Assembly (NCBI GenBank): GCA_900472625.1
Contig: UCIT01000017.1
Span: forward strand, 62,001 to 126,000
Direction of reading: 5' to 3'
Length of the DNA stretch: 64,000 nt
Source of the DNA: Hyphomicrobiales bacterium
GTDB taxonomy: Bacteria; Pseudomonadota; Alphaproteobacteria; Rhizobiales; Rhizobiaceae
Positions 25,227 to 33,966 of the stretch are shown piece by piece. The notes under the pieces are model-generated. The model saw nothing but the letters and a program-made list of their open reading frames with translations, was not told where the DNA came from and ran no database searches. Numbering within the stretch: the first letter of the stretch is position 1; every line of letters begins with the position of its first letter. A program made the position numbers and the translations under genes.

Positions 25227-26687
25227 CTAGCTCGCTATGTCGAGGAGCGACTGAAGCATCTCGTCGATGACGTTCAGCATCTTGGTCGCAGCTTTGTAGG
25301 ACTGTTCGATGTCAAGCAGCAGGGTCAGTTCCTCGTCTAGGCTCACCCCTGTCTCGTTGGAATAGGCTTCGCTCGAGCGCGACAGCGCTGCCGTGGTGTT
25401 TTCCGCCGATGTCGTGGCGTCGCTTCGATACTGCTCAAGCCAGCCGATGGACGAGCTTGCGTAGTCCAGCAGGCTCTGTTGCGTCGAAAGCCCAGCGTCC
25501 GAGGAGAAGTCGCGCTTCGTGGACAGCGCGGAATACAGGCTGTCAAGATTGTCGGAAAAACCGCTGCTGGCGGAGGTGTTGAGGTCGGTGATGCCGCTGA
25601 TGGAGCCGTCACGCAACTTCATCGGATCGCCGCCCGCGCTGGTGATGACGGCGGAGTTGACGGAGATCGTCGAAGCAATTCCTGTTATATCGTCGGAAGA
25701 TGTCGGCGTACCACCGGCAACTCCTGATGCGGTCGTCCAGACGAAGAGACCCGCTGCGCTGCTGGTGCCGTCCGTTTCCGAGAAAATCTGGACAAGCGAC
25801 TTGCCGATCTCGTCGAGCTGAGCCTGGAAAGTCGGCGCGACCTCGTCGCGCAGCTGCAGGAGCGCCTGCAGACTGCCTTCGGCGGTGGTCGTCGAGCCTT
25901 CGCCAGCGGCGAGAGCAACGCCATCGATGTACACGCCGTTTCCTTCCGTCCCAGCCGTATAGGTCGCGGTGGCAACGAAAGTCACAGTCCGCGGAACAGT
26001 CTCGAAAAGAACTGTTCCATCCGACGTGTACAACGCCATGTCGTTGTTGCTGCGGACCTCGGTCGTGACGCCGACAATCGAGGAGATCTGCTTCAGCAGC
26101 TTCTCGCGTTCGTCGAGCGCCGAAGATGTATCGGTGCCAGTGGCGGTGGCGAGCTTCACCGCGTCGTTGGCTGTTTTGAACTGCGAGAGCAACGAATTCA
26201 GGGATGAGACTTGTGTCGCAATATCGCTGTCGGCATCCTCGCGTATCTGCTGCACGCCATCGCTGGCCGTGTTCAGCGAATTCGCAAGGTCCTGCGCAGC
26301 CGTGACCGCCGATTGCGCGGCGATTGTGCTGCTCGGCGTGGTGCTGAATGTCTGAAGCGCTGTCTGGAACGCCGTCAAATAGGTGCTCGGCGAGGTTTCG
26401 TAATCGTTACCCCCGACCAACGATTTCAGACTTTCGAGACCTGTCAGCAGCGTCTCCTGGGCACTGTCGGCGGAGTTCGAGCTGAGATACTGCGACAGAA
26501 GCGCAGTTTCCTGCGCGCGGCTGATGCTGACAACCTGCGCACCGGCCAGAGACGTGGTGATCGTCGCCTCGCGCTTGACGTAGTCGGAATTCGAGACGTT
26601 GGCGATGTTCGACGAGACGACGCTGCTTTGCAGTGCCGTCGTGTTGAAGATACTCTGGACATTGTTGAGGGCGGAGGCGAGCGACAT
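25227..26687 (-). CDS. flgK: Flagellar hook-associated protein FlgK
   Basis: The 486-aa protein has an N-terminus (MSLASALNNVQSIFNTTALQ, then NIANVSNSDYVKREA) that is the rod/hook axial signature. The C-terminus (LDEELTLLLDIEQSYKAATKMLNVIDEMLQSLL) is the FlgK end motif. It is an axial protein exported by the flagellar type III pathway, forming the junction above the hook. It is adjacent to flgE (12 bases) and flgL (2 bases). Low-complexity Ser/Thr-rich regions occupy the variable middle part. Confidence 0.9.
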   Translation of the reverse strand: MSLASALNNVQSIFNTTALQSSVVSSNIANVSNSDYVKREATITTSLAGAQVVSISRAQETALLSQYLSSNSADSAQETLLTGLESLKSLVGGNDYETSPSTYLTAFQTALQTFSTTPSSTIAAQSAVTAAQDLANSLNTASDGVQQIREDADSDIATQVSSLNSLLSQFKTANDAVKLATATGTDTSSALDEREKLLKQISSIVGVTTEVRSNNDMALYTSDGTVLFETVPRTVTFVATATYTAGTEGNGVYIDGVALAAGEGSTTTAEGSLQALLQLRDEVAPTFQAQLDEIGKSLVQIFSETDGTSSAAGLFVWTTASGVAGGTPTSSDDITGIASTISVNSAVITSAGGDPMKLRDGSISGITDLNTSASSGFSDNLDSLYSALSTKRDFSSDAGLSTQQSLLDYASSSIGWLEQYRSDATTSAENTTAALSRSSEAYSNETGVSLDEELTLLLDIEQSYKAATKMLNVIDEMLQSLLDIAS

Positions 26688-26699
26688 GGTGGCGCTCCC

Positions 26700-27992
26700 T
26701 TATCGCTTGAGGTTGACGAGGACATCCATGATGTCGGAGCCGGTCTGGAACACCTTCGAGTTGGCGGTGTAGCTCCGCTGAGCCTCGATCATCTCGGTTA
26801 GCTGGCCGGCGAGATCGACGTTCGAGCTTTCCAGAGCGCCGGATTCGATGGAGCCGAGCCCGTTGCTTTCCGGGAAGCCAGTGACAGTGACACCGGACTG
26901 GCCGTTGGCGCTGTAGACGTTTCCGCTGAGGAGCGTCAGGTTGTCGGGGCTCGCGACTGTCGCCAAAGGAATCTGGTAGAGAGACTTGGTCGTGCCATTG
27001 GCGTAGGCAACCGAAACCACGCCGGCCGTGCTGATCGATACCGAACTCACTGAGCTCGCCGCCTGGCCATCAGCCGAACCCGTCGCCGAAAAGTCGGAAG
27101 CGAGCTGGGTGAAGTCGGAATAGTCCATCGTGATTGTCTGGGCCGTAACCGGATCGACAATGTCGGTGTTAGCGGAGGACGTCAGCTGGCCGTTGGCATC
27201 GAAGCTCAAGGACGCAACGCTAACCGCGTCAGAGGAGTACGGGAAGGATGTAGTGCTGCCGGTGGCCGCGTCGCCATTGCGGTAGACGGCAACTTCCCAG
27301 GTGCTGCCAGTGACGGCACCGTTTGCATCGGTGGTCACACCGGTCTTGGTGAAATAATAGTCATACTGCACTGTGGCTCCGAGACCATCATAGGCGACGA
27401 GCGACATCTTTTTCGTATCGTCGGTAACGCTCGTGCCGTTCTCACTCGGCAGCGTTGTCGCATCGGTGACGACTTCGGCGGAGGAATCGAGGTTGCCGCT
27501 AAAGTAGGCGCTGCTGGATGCGATGGCGCTCAATCCGGACTGCGCGACGTTGACCGGCACCAGACCGTCGAAGCCGTTGACGACAACGGCGGGTACGCCG
27601 GAGTCATAGGAATAGCCCATCAGCGTGTAACCGGCACCGTTCACCAGATTGCCGTCGCTATCGACGGAGAAATCGCCGGCGCGGGTTAGAACGGGGGTCC
27701 CGTCGGCGCTCTGGACGATGAAGAACCCGTCCCCCGATATGGCAAGGTCGTAAGCCGAGGTCGTGTAGGAGATGTCGCCCTGCTGGGAAATCGCCTGGCG
27801 GACCGATGTCTGGACACCGCCAGAGTTATAGTTGCCCGACGAGGACGGAAGCACCATCGACGAAAATGACGTCGATACGGATTTATAGCCCGTCGTGTTG
27901 ACGTTGGCGATGTTGTCGGCGACCGTGCTTAGCCGGTTTGCCTGGGCATTCATGCCGGAGACGGCGGTTTTCATGCTTCCAAAAATGCTCAT
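26700..27992 (-). CDS. flgE: Flagellar hook protein FlgE
   Basis: The 430-aa protein starts MSIFGSMKTAVSGMNAQ and has NIANVNTTGYK, DLAISGDGFFIVQ and a C-terminal NVDLAGQLTEMIEAQRSYTANSKVFQ, all hook-protein signatures. The start at 27992 has AGGA eight bases upstream; the longer ORF to 28133 has no family similarity. It is somewhat longer than typical rhizobial FlgE (about 400 aa), with an extended Ser/Thr/Gly-rich middle domain. No flgD (hook cap) is next to it. Confidence 0.9.
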   Translation of the reverse strand: MSIFGSMKTAVSGMNAQANRLSTVADNIANVNTTGYKSVSTSFSSMVLPSSSGNYNSGGVQTSVRQAISQQGDISYTTSAYDLAISGDGFFIVQSADGTPVLTRAGDFSVDSDGNLVNGAGYTLMGYSYDSGVPAVVVNGFDGLVPVNVAQSGLSAIASSSAYFSGNLDSSAEVVTDATTLPSENGTSVTDDTKKMSLVAYDGLGATVQYDYYFTKTGVTTDANGAVTGSTWEVAVYRNGDAATGSTTSFPYSSDAVSVASLSFDANGQLTSSANTDIVDPVTAQTITMDYSDFTQLASDFSATGSADGQAASSVSSVSISTAGVVSVAYANGTTKSLYQIPLATVASPDNLTLLSGNVYSANGQSGVTVTGFPESNGLGSIESGALESSNVDLAGQLTEMIEAQRSYTANSKVFQTGSDIMDVLVNLKR

Positions 27993-28200
27993 GGCGCAAT
28001 CCTGATTTGGGAATTTGAGGACATGCCATGAATTGAGGTCTCCCGATCCCGGATGCGGGCGTGCGCCATCGGAGGCCGACGAGCCCGTAAGCGCGCCGTC
28101 ACCGAGAATGGACAGACTATTGGAGTGCCTCACTGGCGATATGCGCTGCGGATCATCCGCGCGTGGGTCGTGCCGGAAATCCCGGCGGGTAATCTCGCCA

Positions 28201-28222
28201 GCCCGGAAGAACGTTTCCGGGC
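28201..28222 (-). terminator. Hairpin between the EF-hand gene and flgE
   Basis: GCCCGGAA (28201-28208) pairs with TTCCGGGC (28215-28222), loop 6 nt, about 15 bases after the EF-hand stop on the minus strand. There is no U-tract, so partial termination or RNA stabilisation is possible. The remaining gap to flgE (about 210 bases) may hold a second promoter. Confidence 0.4.
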
Positions 28223-28237
28223 CGACCGAATCTATCC

Positions 28238-28972
28238 TCAGCTTGAAGTGGAAGCCGACTGCAGCGCTTCGTCACCGGCCAAGCCAGCAGACCAACGCGA
28301 TGCACCGTCGACTTTTTCCGCTCCGTCATCCGCCGGCGGTCTCGACGGCATTTCGCCGTTGCTGCTTCCGCTCAAGAAATCAAAGAGTTCCCGAGCCTGG
28401 GCGTCACGAGTGTCGGACGACATTCCGGCAGAAAACTCGTCAGACGTGGCGACGCCATCGCCGTTCGCATCGAGGGTTTCAAACAGCGCCTCCAGCGGGT
28501 CATCGTCATCGTCCGAGTCATCGGACGGTGGTGGGCCGCCGGGGCCGGACGGCCGAGAGGCCATCGCTTCGGACAAGGCATCGACAGACAGCGAACCCGT
28601 GCTTTCGCTGTCGAAACTGTCAAAAAGTACGCCCGCCTGGTCTTCCGTGACATCGGACGGCCGTGCATCGACGAATTCGGAACGGCTGACCAGCCCGTCG
28701 CTGTCGCTATCCATGCTTGCAACATCAAGAGCAGCATCACCGCCTCCACTTTCATCCGAGGACTGTGTGGAAGAGCATTGGCTCATAGCCAGTGCCATGA
28801 GCTGCGCCACAAGCTTTTCGGCACTGCTTGACGTGTCGTCATCTGCCTGATCTGTGGTTGTTGCCTTTTTCGGAGAAACCAGAATACTACTGGCGATATC
28901 GTCAGAAGCGGTGGTTGAGTTTTTTGTATAAGAATAAGTTGATGTTGACGTAGCTGCTGAAATGGTCGTCAT
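28238..28972 (-). CDS. EF-hand calcium-binding protein next to hook genes
   Basis: The protein is 244 aa, strongly acidic, Ser/Asp-rich. Two canonical 12-residue EF loops are present: Asp88-x-Asp90-x-Asp92-Gly ... Glu99 and Asp168-x-Asn170-x-Asp172-Gly ... Glu179. A degenerate one lies at 121-132. There is no signal peptide; the N-terminus is Ser/Thr-rich (TTISAATSTSTYSYTKNS), as in type III or type I exported proteins. It lies on the same strand as flgEKL and upstream of them, and is divergent from a TetR gene. A role as an exported Ca2+-binding component of the hook-like structure is inference. Confidence 0.75.
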   Translation of the reverse strand: MTTISAATSTSTYSYTKNSTTASDDIASSILVSPKKATTTDQADDDTSSSAEKLVAQLMALAMSQCSSTQSSDESGGGDAALDVASMDSDSDGLVSRSEFVDARPSDVTEDQAGVLFDSFDSESTGSLSVDALSEAMASRPSGPGGPPPSDDSDDDDDPLEALFETLDANGDGVATSDEFSAGMSSDTRDAQARELFDFLSGSSNGEMPSRPPADDGAEKVDGASRWSAGLAGDEALQSASTSS

Positions 28973-29012
28973 ATGCGCTCCAACGGGAGAGGGTTTCAGT
29001 GCAACGCATTAC

Positions 29013-29028
29013 AGAACTCACTGGTTCT
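29013..29028. promoter_or_regulatory. Palindrome A, candidate TetR operator (divergent promoter)
   Basis: AGAACT (29013-29018), four bases, GGTTCT (29023-29028), one mismatch between the arms. It lies between the EF-hand gene (start 28972) and tetR (start 29138). The same design occurs at 29852-29867, including flanking TAY and YTA/TAA bases. Confidence 0.6.
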
Positions 29029-29137
29029 CTAATTTGGAATCATTAACGCTGCAACCGAAAAAATCTTCCCCCAGAAGTCGTAGTTTACTTTTTTCTGCTG
29101 TCGGCAGTCGATTCGACAAAGCATTTTGAGACCCGCA

Positions 29138-29785
29138 ATGAGTGGTACCAACACAGCCGCAGGGGCGCCTCGCAAAAGGGGCCGGCCAAAAGTTTCGAGC
29201 GATGACGACAAGCGGGCTCACATCGTGGAAAATGCCCGCCGCATCTTCATGCAACATGGCTACGCCGGCAGCACAACCGCTGTTGTCGCTCTCGAAGCGG
29301 GTGTTTCGAAGCAGACGCTCTACAAGCTGTTCGAAAGCAAGGAAGAGCTGTTCGCGGCAACGGTGACCGCTCATAGGCGCACCATGCTCGACCTCCCCCG
29401 GGATCGGGAGGACGTCTCGATTGCCGAAAGTCTCGAGCGGATTTTCATGATCGAGTTGGACGAAGAAAAGGATGCCGAGCGGGCAGGCTTTCTCCAGCTC
29501 GTTTTTCGCGAGGCCGCTCAGTTTCCGGAGCTTGTCGAGATCCTTAACCGCGAGGGGCTGCTCGCCAGTCGGCAGAACCTCGCCGATTGGCTCGCCGAGC
29601 GCGTAGCGGAAGGCCGAATTTCGCTTGACGATCCAGCAAGCGGAGCTCGCATGCTGATGGACATGATCTTCGGCGGAATGGGGCCCCGAGAGGGGCGGGC
29701 GCAGGCTTGGCCCGATCGGGACCAGTGTATCGCCCACCTGCGACGTTGTATTGCCATATTCTCGGCAGGCGTCGGCGCATCTTAA
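29138..29785 (+). CDS. TetR family transcriptional regulator
   Basis: The protein (215 aa) has the TetR helix-turn-helix at about 25-72 (IVENARRIFMQHGYAGSTTA, VSKQTLYKLFESKEELFAAT) and a ligand-binding C-terminal domain. The start at 29138 gives MSGTNTAAG; the N-terminal KRGRPK is the basic lead-in common in this family. It sits between the divergent EF-hand/flgEKL set and the DUF1217 gene, with a palindrome in each intergenic region, so it is the likely local repressor. The ligand is unknown. Confidence 0.85.
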   Translation: MSGTNTAAGAPRKRGRPKVSSDDDKRAHIVENARRIFMQHGYAGSTTAVVALEAGVSKQTLYKLFESKEELFAATVTAHRRTMLDLPRDREDVSIAESLERIFMIELDEEKDAERAGFLQLVFREAAQFPELVEILNREGLLASRQNLADWLAERVAEGRISLDDPASGARMLMDMIFGGMGPREGRAQAWPDRDQCIAHLRRCIAIFSAGVGAS

Positions 29786-29851
29786 GGCGGGGATGTCCGC
29801 GCTTTTGCCGATGGTAAATTTCCCCTTCCAAATTTCTGTTTGAATATTTAT

Positions 29852-29867
29852 AGAACTAGGCAGTTCT
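29852..29867. promoter_or_regulatory. Palindrome B, candidate TetR operator (DUF1217 promoter)
   Basis: A perfect inverted repeat AGAACT (29852-29857), AGGC, AGTTCT (29862-29867) lies upstream of the DUF1217 gene (29998) and downstream of tetR. It shares sequence and 6-4-6 spacing with palindrome A at 29013-29028. Confidence 0.65.
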
Positions 29868-29997
29868 TAAAGACTGATTCGAACGCGTGTAGCGTTCTGA
29901 AGCCGCCATGAATGGCGCTACCCCTCCGACCTATGTCCAATATCGACCCGCCACCGGCGGGCGGCGCACGGCTGCGCTCATGCCGAGGGAACAGACG

Positions 29998-32184
29998 ATG
30001 GTTTCCACTTACGTAAGCTACCTGTCGATCACACGAAATCTAAGCACGACGCTTTCGAATGTCGCCTCTCAGGCAACGGTTTCGCGCGACAGCGCTTACT
30101 ACAAGGAGAACATCAACAAGGTCACCTCGGTTGACGACTTTATGAGCGACTACAAGCTCTACTCTTACGCCATGAAGGCCTATGGTCTCGAAGACATGAC
30201 CTACGCCAAGGCTTTCATGAAGAAAGTGCTGGAAAGCGATCTCAGTGATTCAGCAAGCTTTGCCAACAGCTTGAGCGACACCCGCTATACCGAGTTCGCC
30301 GCCGCTTTCAAATTTTCCGGCGAGACCGCCACGGCGCAATCCGACACTCAGCAAACCAATGTCTTGGACGGCTACACTGCATCTTTCGATACTGAGACCA
30401 CCGCGATTGGGGATGAAACCAATTATTTTGAATCGAAGATCCAGTCCGTCACCTCAGTCGACAGCTTCCTGTCGAACTCGCGACTGAAAAATGTCGTCCT
30501 CACATCGTTCGGCCTGAGTACGGACTACACATCGACCAGCTTTCTGAAAAGCGTGCTGACAAGCGATCTGGATGACCCCGACAGCTTCGTCAATCAGCTC
30601 GACGACAGCAGTGTCTACCGCAAACTTGCAGAGGCATTCAGTTTTAACACGGACGGTTCGACCGACGGCGAAGCGATCTCCGACGAACAGATGGCGAAAA
30701 TCTCTGACGCCTACACGATCAACAGCTCGACCTTCGCTTCATCGACGGTCGGCGATGCCTACGACGGCTATTTTTCAGCCGAGATCGGCAATATAACCTC
30801 CGTCACCGAACTGATGGCGGATGACAAGCTGGTTTCTTATTTGAGAACCGCCTATGGCCTGACGGACGACGAGGGCGATAATTTCATTTCGGCGGCACTA
30901 AAGAGCGCCTCCACCGCATCCGCTTTGGGCCTCTCCGACCTGCACGACGCTTTCAACTTTAACTCGGATGGAAGCCTGACGGATGGAACTGCGGCACAGA
31001 CATCCGAACAGACGACATCGACCCAAGCAGCCTTCTCCACCAACTACGCCGCGGCGATCGTCAACGCCACCACTGACGACGCAACGGAAAACTACACCGC
31101 CCGCATCGCAACAGTGACATCAATCGACGACTTCCTGACATCGAACGCAGATGACGACGATGACAGCAATGATGACCTTCCTGAATTGTGGGAAGTCGCC
31201 ATGCGTTCTTATGGCATCGATCCGACAACGGTGTCGAAAACGGAGCTTAGAAAAATCCTTGAAAGCGACCCGTCCGATCCAAAAAGCTATGTCAACTCTC
31301 TGAACGACGACCGCTTCGAGGCATTTCGAGATGCCTTCAATTTTGGCGATGATGGCGAAGTGACCGTCCCACTGCAGGCGATGTCGGAATCGGTCATCGA
31401 TGACTTCGCTGCGGACTACAAGCAGGACAAGATCCGTAATCTCGACGGCACCGAACAAACCGAAGCCAGCGACGCCGCCGACGAGGAGATTGCCTATTTC
31501 CGCGAACAGATGGCGACGATCAAAACTGCGGACGAGTTTCTCGCGGATGATCGACTGGTCGAATTTGCACTTGAGGCGAAAGGGCTCGATCCCGACGACG
31601 TTACGTCGAGCGACCTTGCCAAGATGTTTGCGTCCGATCTCGACGACGAGACCAGCTACGTCAACTCGCTTGAAGACACCACGTTCGCAGAACTGGTTGG
31701 TGCCTTCAATTTCGACGCGGAAGGCGCTATTTCCGAAGACCCGACGGGGACGATACAACAGCGCGGCGACGTGCTGGAAACGATCAACGACTATGTCCGA
31801 ATGACGCTGGAGGGAGACCAGGGCGACTCTAATACCGGTGTACGTCTGGCACTCTATTTCCAGCGAAAGGCGCCCGATATCTCGAATGCTTACGACATTC
31901 TCGGCGACAGCGCGCTGTTCGAGTTCTTCACCACCACCTTCGACCTTTCAAGCTACGTTTCGAACATGGACGTCGACAAGCAGGCGACGATGGTCGAGAA
32001 TTTCATCGATCTAAGTGACCTGTCGGACCCTGATAAAGTCGAGGATCTGATCAAGCGGTTCACCGCGATGTATGACGTTGCCAACGGCACAGCCAACACA
32101 TCTTCGGCGCTCTCCATTCTGACAGGCTCTTCAACGATCAGCGCGGATACCCTGCTCGCCATCGCGCAGCTGAAGACAGGCTAA
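29998..32184 (+). CDS. Large multi-repeat DUF1217 protein (flagellum-associated family)
   Basis: The 728-aa protein contains five DUF1217-like repeats, at about 34-107, 143-217, 258-323, 366-450 and 500-573. A sixth, degraded stretch lies near 590-690. Each repeat follows the pattern V-x-S-V-D-x-F-(L/M) ... AYGL ... LxSDLxDxxSFxNxLxD ... AFxF. DUF1217 proteins occur in rhizobial flagellar gene clusters; their function is not established. No signal peptide and no cysteine are evident, consistent with an axial or exported protein. The start at 29998 follows GAGGGA; earlier ATGs (29908, 29980) are less likely. It is predicted to share TetR control with flgEKL. Confidence 0.8.
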   Translation: MVSTYVSYLSITRNLSTTLSNVASQATVSRDSAYYKENINKVTSVDDFMSDYKLYSYAMKAYGLEDMTYAKAFMKKVLESDLSDSASFANSLSDTRYTEFAAAFKFSGETATAQSDTQQTNVLDGYTASFDTETTAIGDETNYFESKIQSVTSVDSFLSNSRLKNVVLTSFGLSTDYTSTSFLKSVLTSDLDDPDSFVNQLDDSSVYRKLAEAFSFNTDGSTDGEAISDEQMAKISDAYTINSSTFASSTVGDAYDGYFSAEIGNITSVTELMADDKLVSYLRTAYGLTDDEGDNFISAALKSASTASALGLSDLHDAFNFNSDGSLTDGTAAQTSEQTTSTQAAFSTNYAAAIVNATTDDATENYTARIATVTSIDDFLTSNADDDDDSNDDLPELWEVAMRSYGIDPTTVSKTELRKILESDPSDPKSYVNSLNDDRFEAFRDAFNFGDDGEVTVPLQAMSESVIDDFAADYKQDKIRNLDGTEQTEASDAADEEIAYFREQMATIKTADEFLADDRLVEFALEAKGLDPDDVTSSDLAKMFASDLDDETSYVNSLEDTTFAELVGAFNFDAEGAISEDPTGTIQQRGDVLETINDYVRMTLEGDQGDSNTGVRLALYFQRKAPDISNAYDILGDSALFEFFTTTFDLSSYVSNMDVDKQATMVENFIDLSDLSDPDKVEDLIKRFTAMYDVANGTANTSSALSILTGSSTISADTLLAIAQLKTG

Positions 32185-32357
32185 GGCTCCAAGTCGTCTC
32201 TGTTTCGGGCGAAGCGAAGAAAATCAACCACCCGCTTCGGCCCCGGCGCTCGGCGCAAATCATACCAAGCGATCACATTCCCGCGACCATAAACGGTCCG
32301 TTAGGACTCTGTTGACCATAATTGGGACAGAAGCGACGTCGCCCGCGCGTCGTCTTG

Positions 32358-33719
32358 ATGTCTGCTGGCCTTTACCAAGGACGAGTATCCGTGTTCCTGC
32401 ACCATGCAATCATATCCATACCGACCACCGCCCTAACCGTGGTGCTGTCGTTTGTCGCTCACCGGGCGGCGTTGATCGCATTGCTGCTGTTTGCAGCCTT
32501 GGCCGGAACCGCGCAAGCGGCTGCCGACGACCGGGCGCTGAAGCTTTTCTTCACGCATACAGGCGAACGGGCGACGATCGTCTACAAACGCAACGGCAAG
32601 TTCGACCCTAAGGGCCTGATGCAGATCAATCGCTTCCTGCGCGACTGGCGCAAGAACGAGCCGACAAAGATCGATCCACGTCTGCTTGATCTCGTCTGGG
32701 AGGTCTATCAGCGCAGCGGCGCCAAGGAATCCATCCACGTGGTGTCCGCCTATCGTTCACCCTCGACAAATAACATGCTGCGGAACCGCTCGCGCACCAC
32801 AGGTGTCGCCAAGAAAAGCCAGCACATGCTCGGCAAGGCGATGGATTTCTATATTCCCGGCGTCAAGCTAGCGACGCTACGCGCGCTGGCCATGCAGATG
32901 CAGGTTGGCGGTGTCGGTTTCTATCCCACCTCCGGATCACCGTTTGTGCATCTCGACGTCGGCAATGTCCGCGCCTGGCCGCGCATGTCACGCCAGGAGT
33001 TGGCACGCCTCTTTCCGAACGGGCGCACCCTGCATCTGCCGGCCGATGGCAGAGCGCTGCCGGGCTACGAGCTCGCCATGGCCGACCAGAAGAAGCGGTC
33101 CCGTGCGCCCGTGAGCGAAACGATCCGCAAGATCGATGAGGAAGACGATTCGGGCTCGGATGTTTCGTCCGACGACCTGCCCCGCGGCCTTGTCGCTGCC
33201 ATGCTGCCCACGCCGCGAAGCCGCGCCGACAACGGCTTGGCGTTGCAGTTCGGCAGGAGACCGGCCGAGGACACGCCGAAACAACCTCCAGTTCCCGACC
33301 TTGCGGCATTGGCCATACCGTTGCCGACGTTGCGCCCAGTTGTTGACGCCATGACTGTTGCATCCGTACCTCCGAAAGTCGCGCCCGTCATGCTGGCAAG
33401 CGCGGTCGTCGGCCGGGGCGCGGCTGGCGAACTGGTCATTGCAAGCCGAGACAACGCCGAGATCATCGCCAAGGTGGCTGAGCTGCAGACAGTCCCGAGC
33501 TCAGAATTGCCTCAGGTATCCGCGGGCGTCGGTGCTATTTCGACGAAAGCGCTGGTTTCGTGGGCCTTGCAGGCGCCCGGCGCGGCGATCCAGATGACGG
33601 CCCCTCGCCTGCATGGTGTCGCCTACGACGAAGACGACGATACCGACGAGGACACGCTGGATTCGTCCGCGCTTGCCGACGACGATTTCGACACGACAAG
33701 ATTTGCGCTCGACGGTTAA
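32358..33719 (+). CDS. Exported DUF882/M15-like peptidoglycan peptidase
   Basis: The protein (453 aa) has an N-terminal hydrophobic segment (about 37-54, ending AGTAQAAADD) that would direct export. A YcbK-like DUF882 domain (about 58-210) has zinc-ligand residues His156, Asp163 (SQHMLGKAMD) and His198 (VHLDVG). This fold cleaves or binds peptidoglycan peptides. The C-terminal 240 residues are low complexity, acidic and Pro-rich. The start at 32358 is uncertain because no ribosome binding site is clear. Not obviously tied to the TetR cluster. Confidence 0.75.
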   Translation: MSAGLYQGRVSVFLHHAIISIPTTALTVVLSFVAHRAALIALLLFAALAGTAQAAADDRALKLFFTHTGERATIVYKRNGKFDPKGLMQINRFLRDWRKNEPTKIDPRLLDLVWEVYQRSGAKESIHVVSAYRSPSTNNMLRNRSRTTGVAKKSQHMLGKAMDFYIPGVKLATLRALAMQMQVGGVGFYPTSGSPFVHLDVGNVRAWPRMSRQELARLFPNGRTLHLPADGRALPGYELAMADQKKRSRAPVSETIRKIDEEDDSGSDVSSDDLPRGLVAAMLPTPRSRADNGLALQFGRRPAEDTPKQPPVPDLAALAIPLPTLRPVVDAMTVASVPPKVAPVMLASAVVGRGAAGELVIASRDNAEIIAKVAELQTVPSSELPQVSAGVGAISTKALVSWALQAPGAAIQMTAPRLHGVAYDEDDDTDEDTLDSSALADDDFDTTRFALDG

Positions 33720-33745
33720 GCCGTCCGAGGCCACACGGGGTTGCC

Positions 33746-33770
33746 CGCAACGGCGCGTCGCGCCGTTGCG
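33746..33770. terminator. Strong 12-bp hairpin downstream of the DUF882 gene
   Basis: CGCAACGGCGCG (33746-33757) and CGCGCCGTTGCG (33759-33770) form an uninterrupted stem around one central base, 27 bases after the stop codon. No U-tract follows. The position between convergent genes suggests termination or transcript protection. Confidence 0.55.
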
Positions 33771-33966
33771 GTTGTACAAACAATCTCTGAAATCAGGCGG
33801 AGCAAGGCAAGTCAGGATCCGTACCTTGCCCGTCTTGCCCCTGTGTTTTGTCGGCTAGATTGCAGGTTGGGCCAAATCCAGTCAGCCTGTTTCAAAAGAT
33901 ACGGCCTGACGGTAGGCATAGCGATTGGGGCCTTCCGTGGGTTACCGGACCTTGGCAAGGCCAAGA

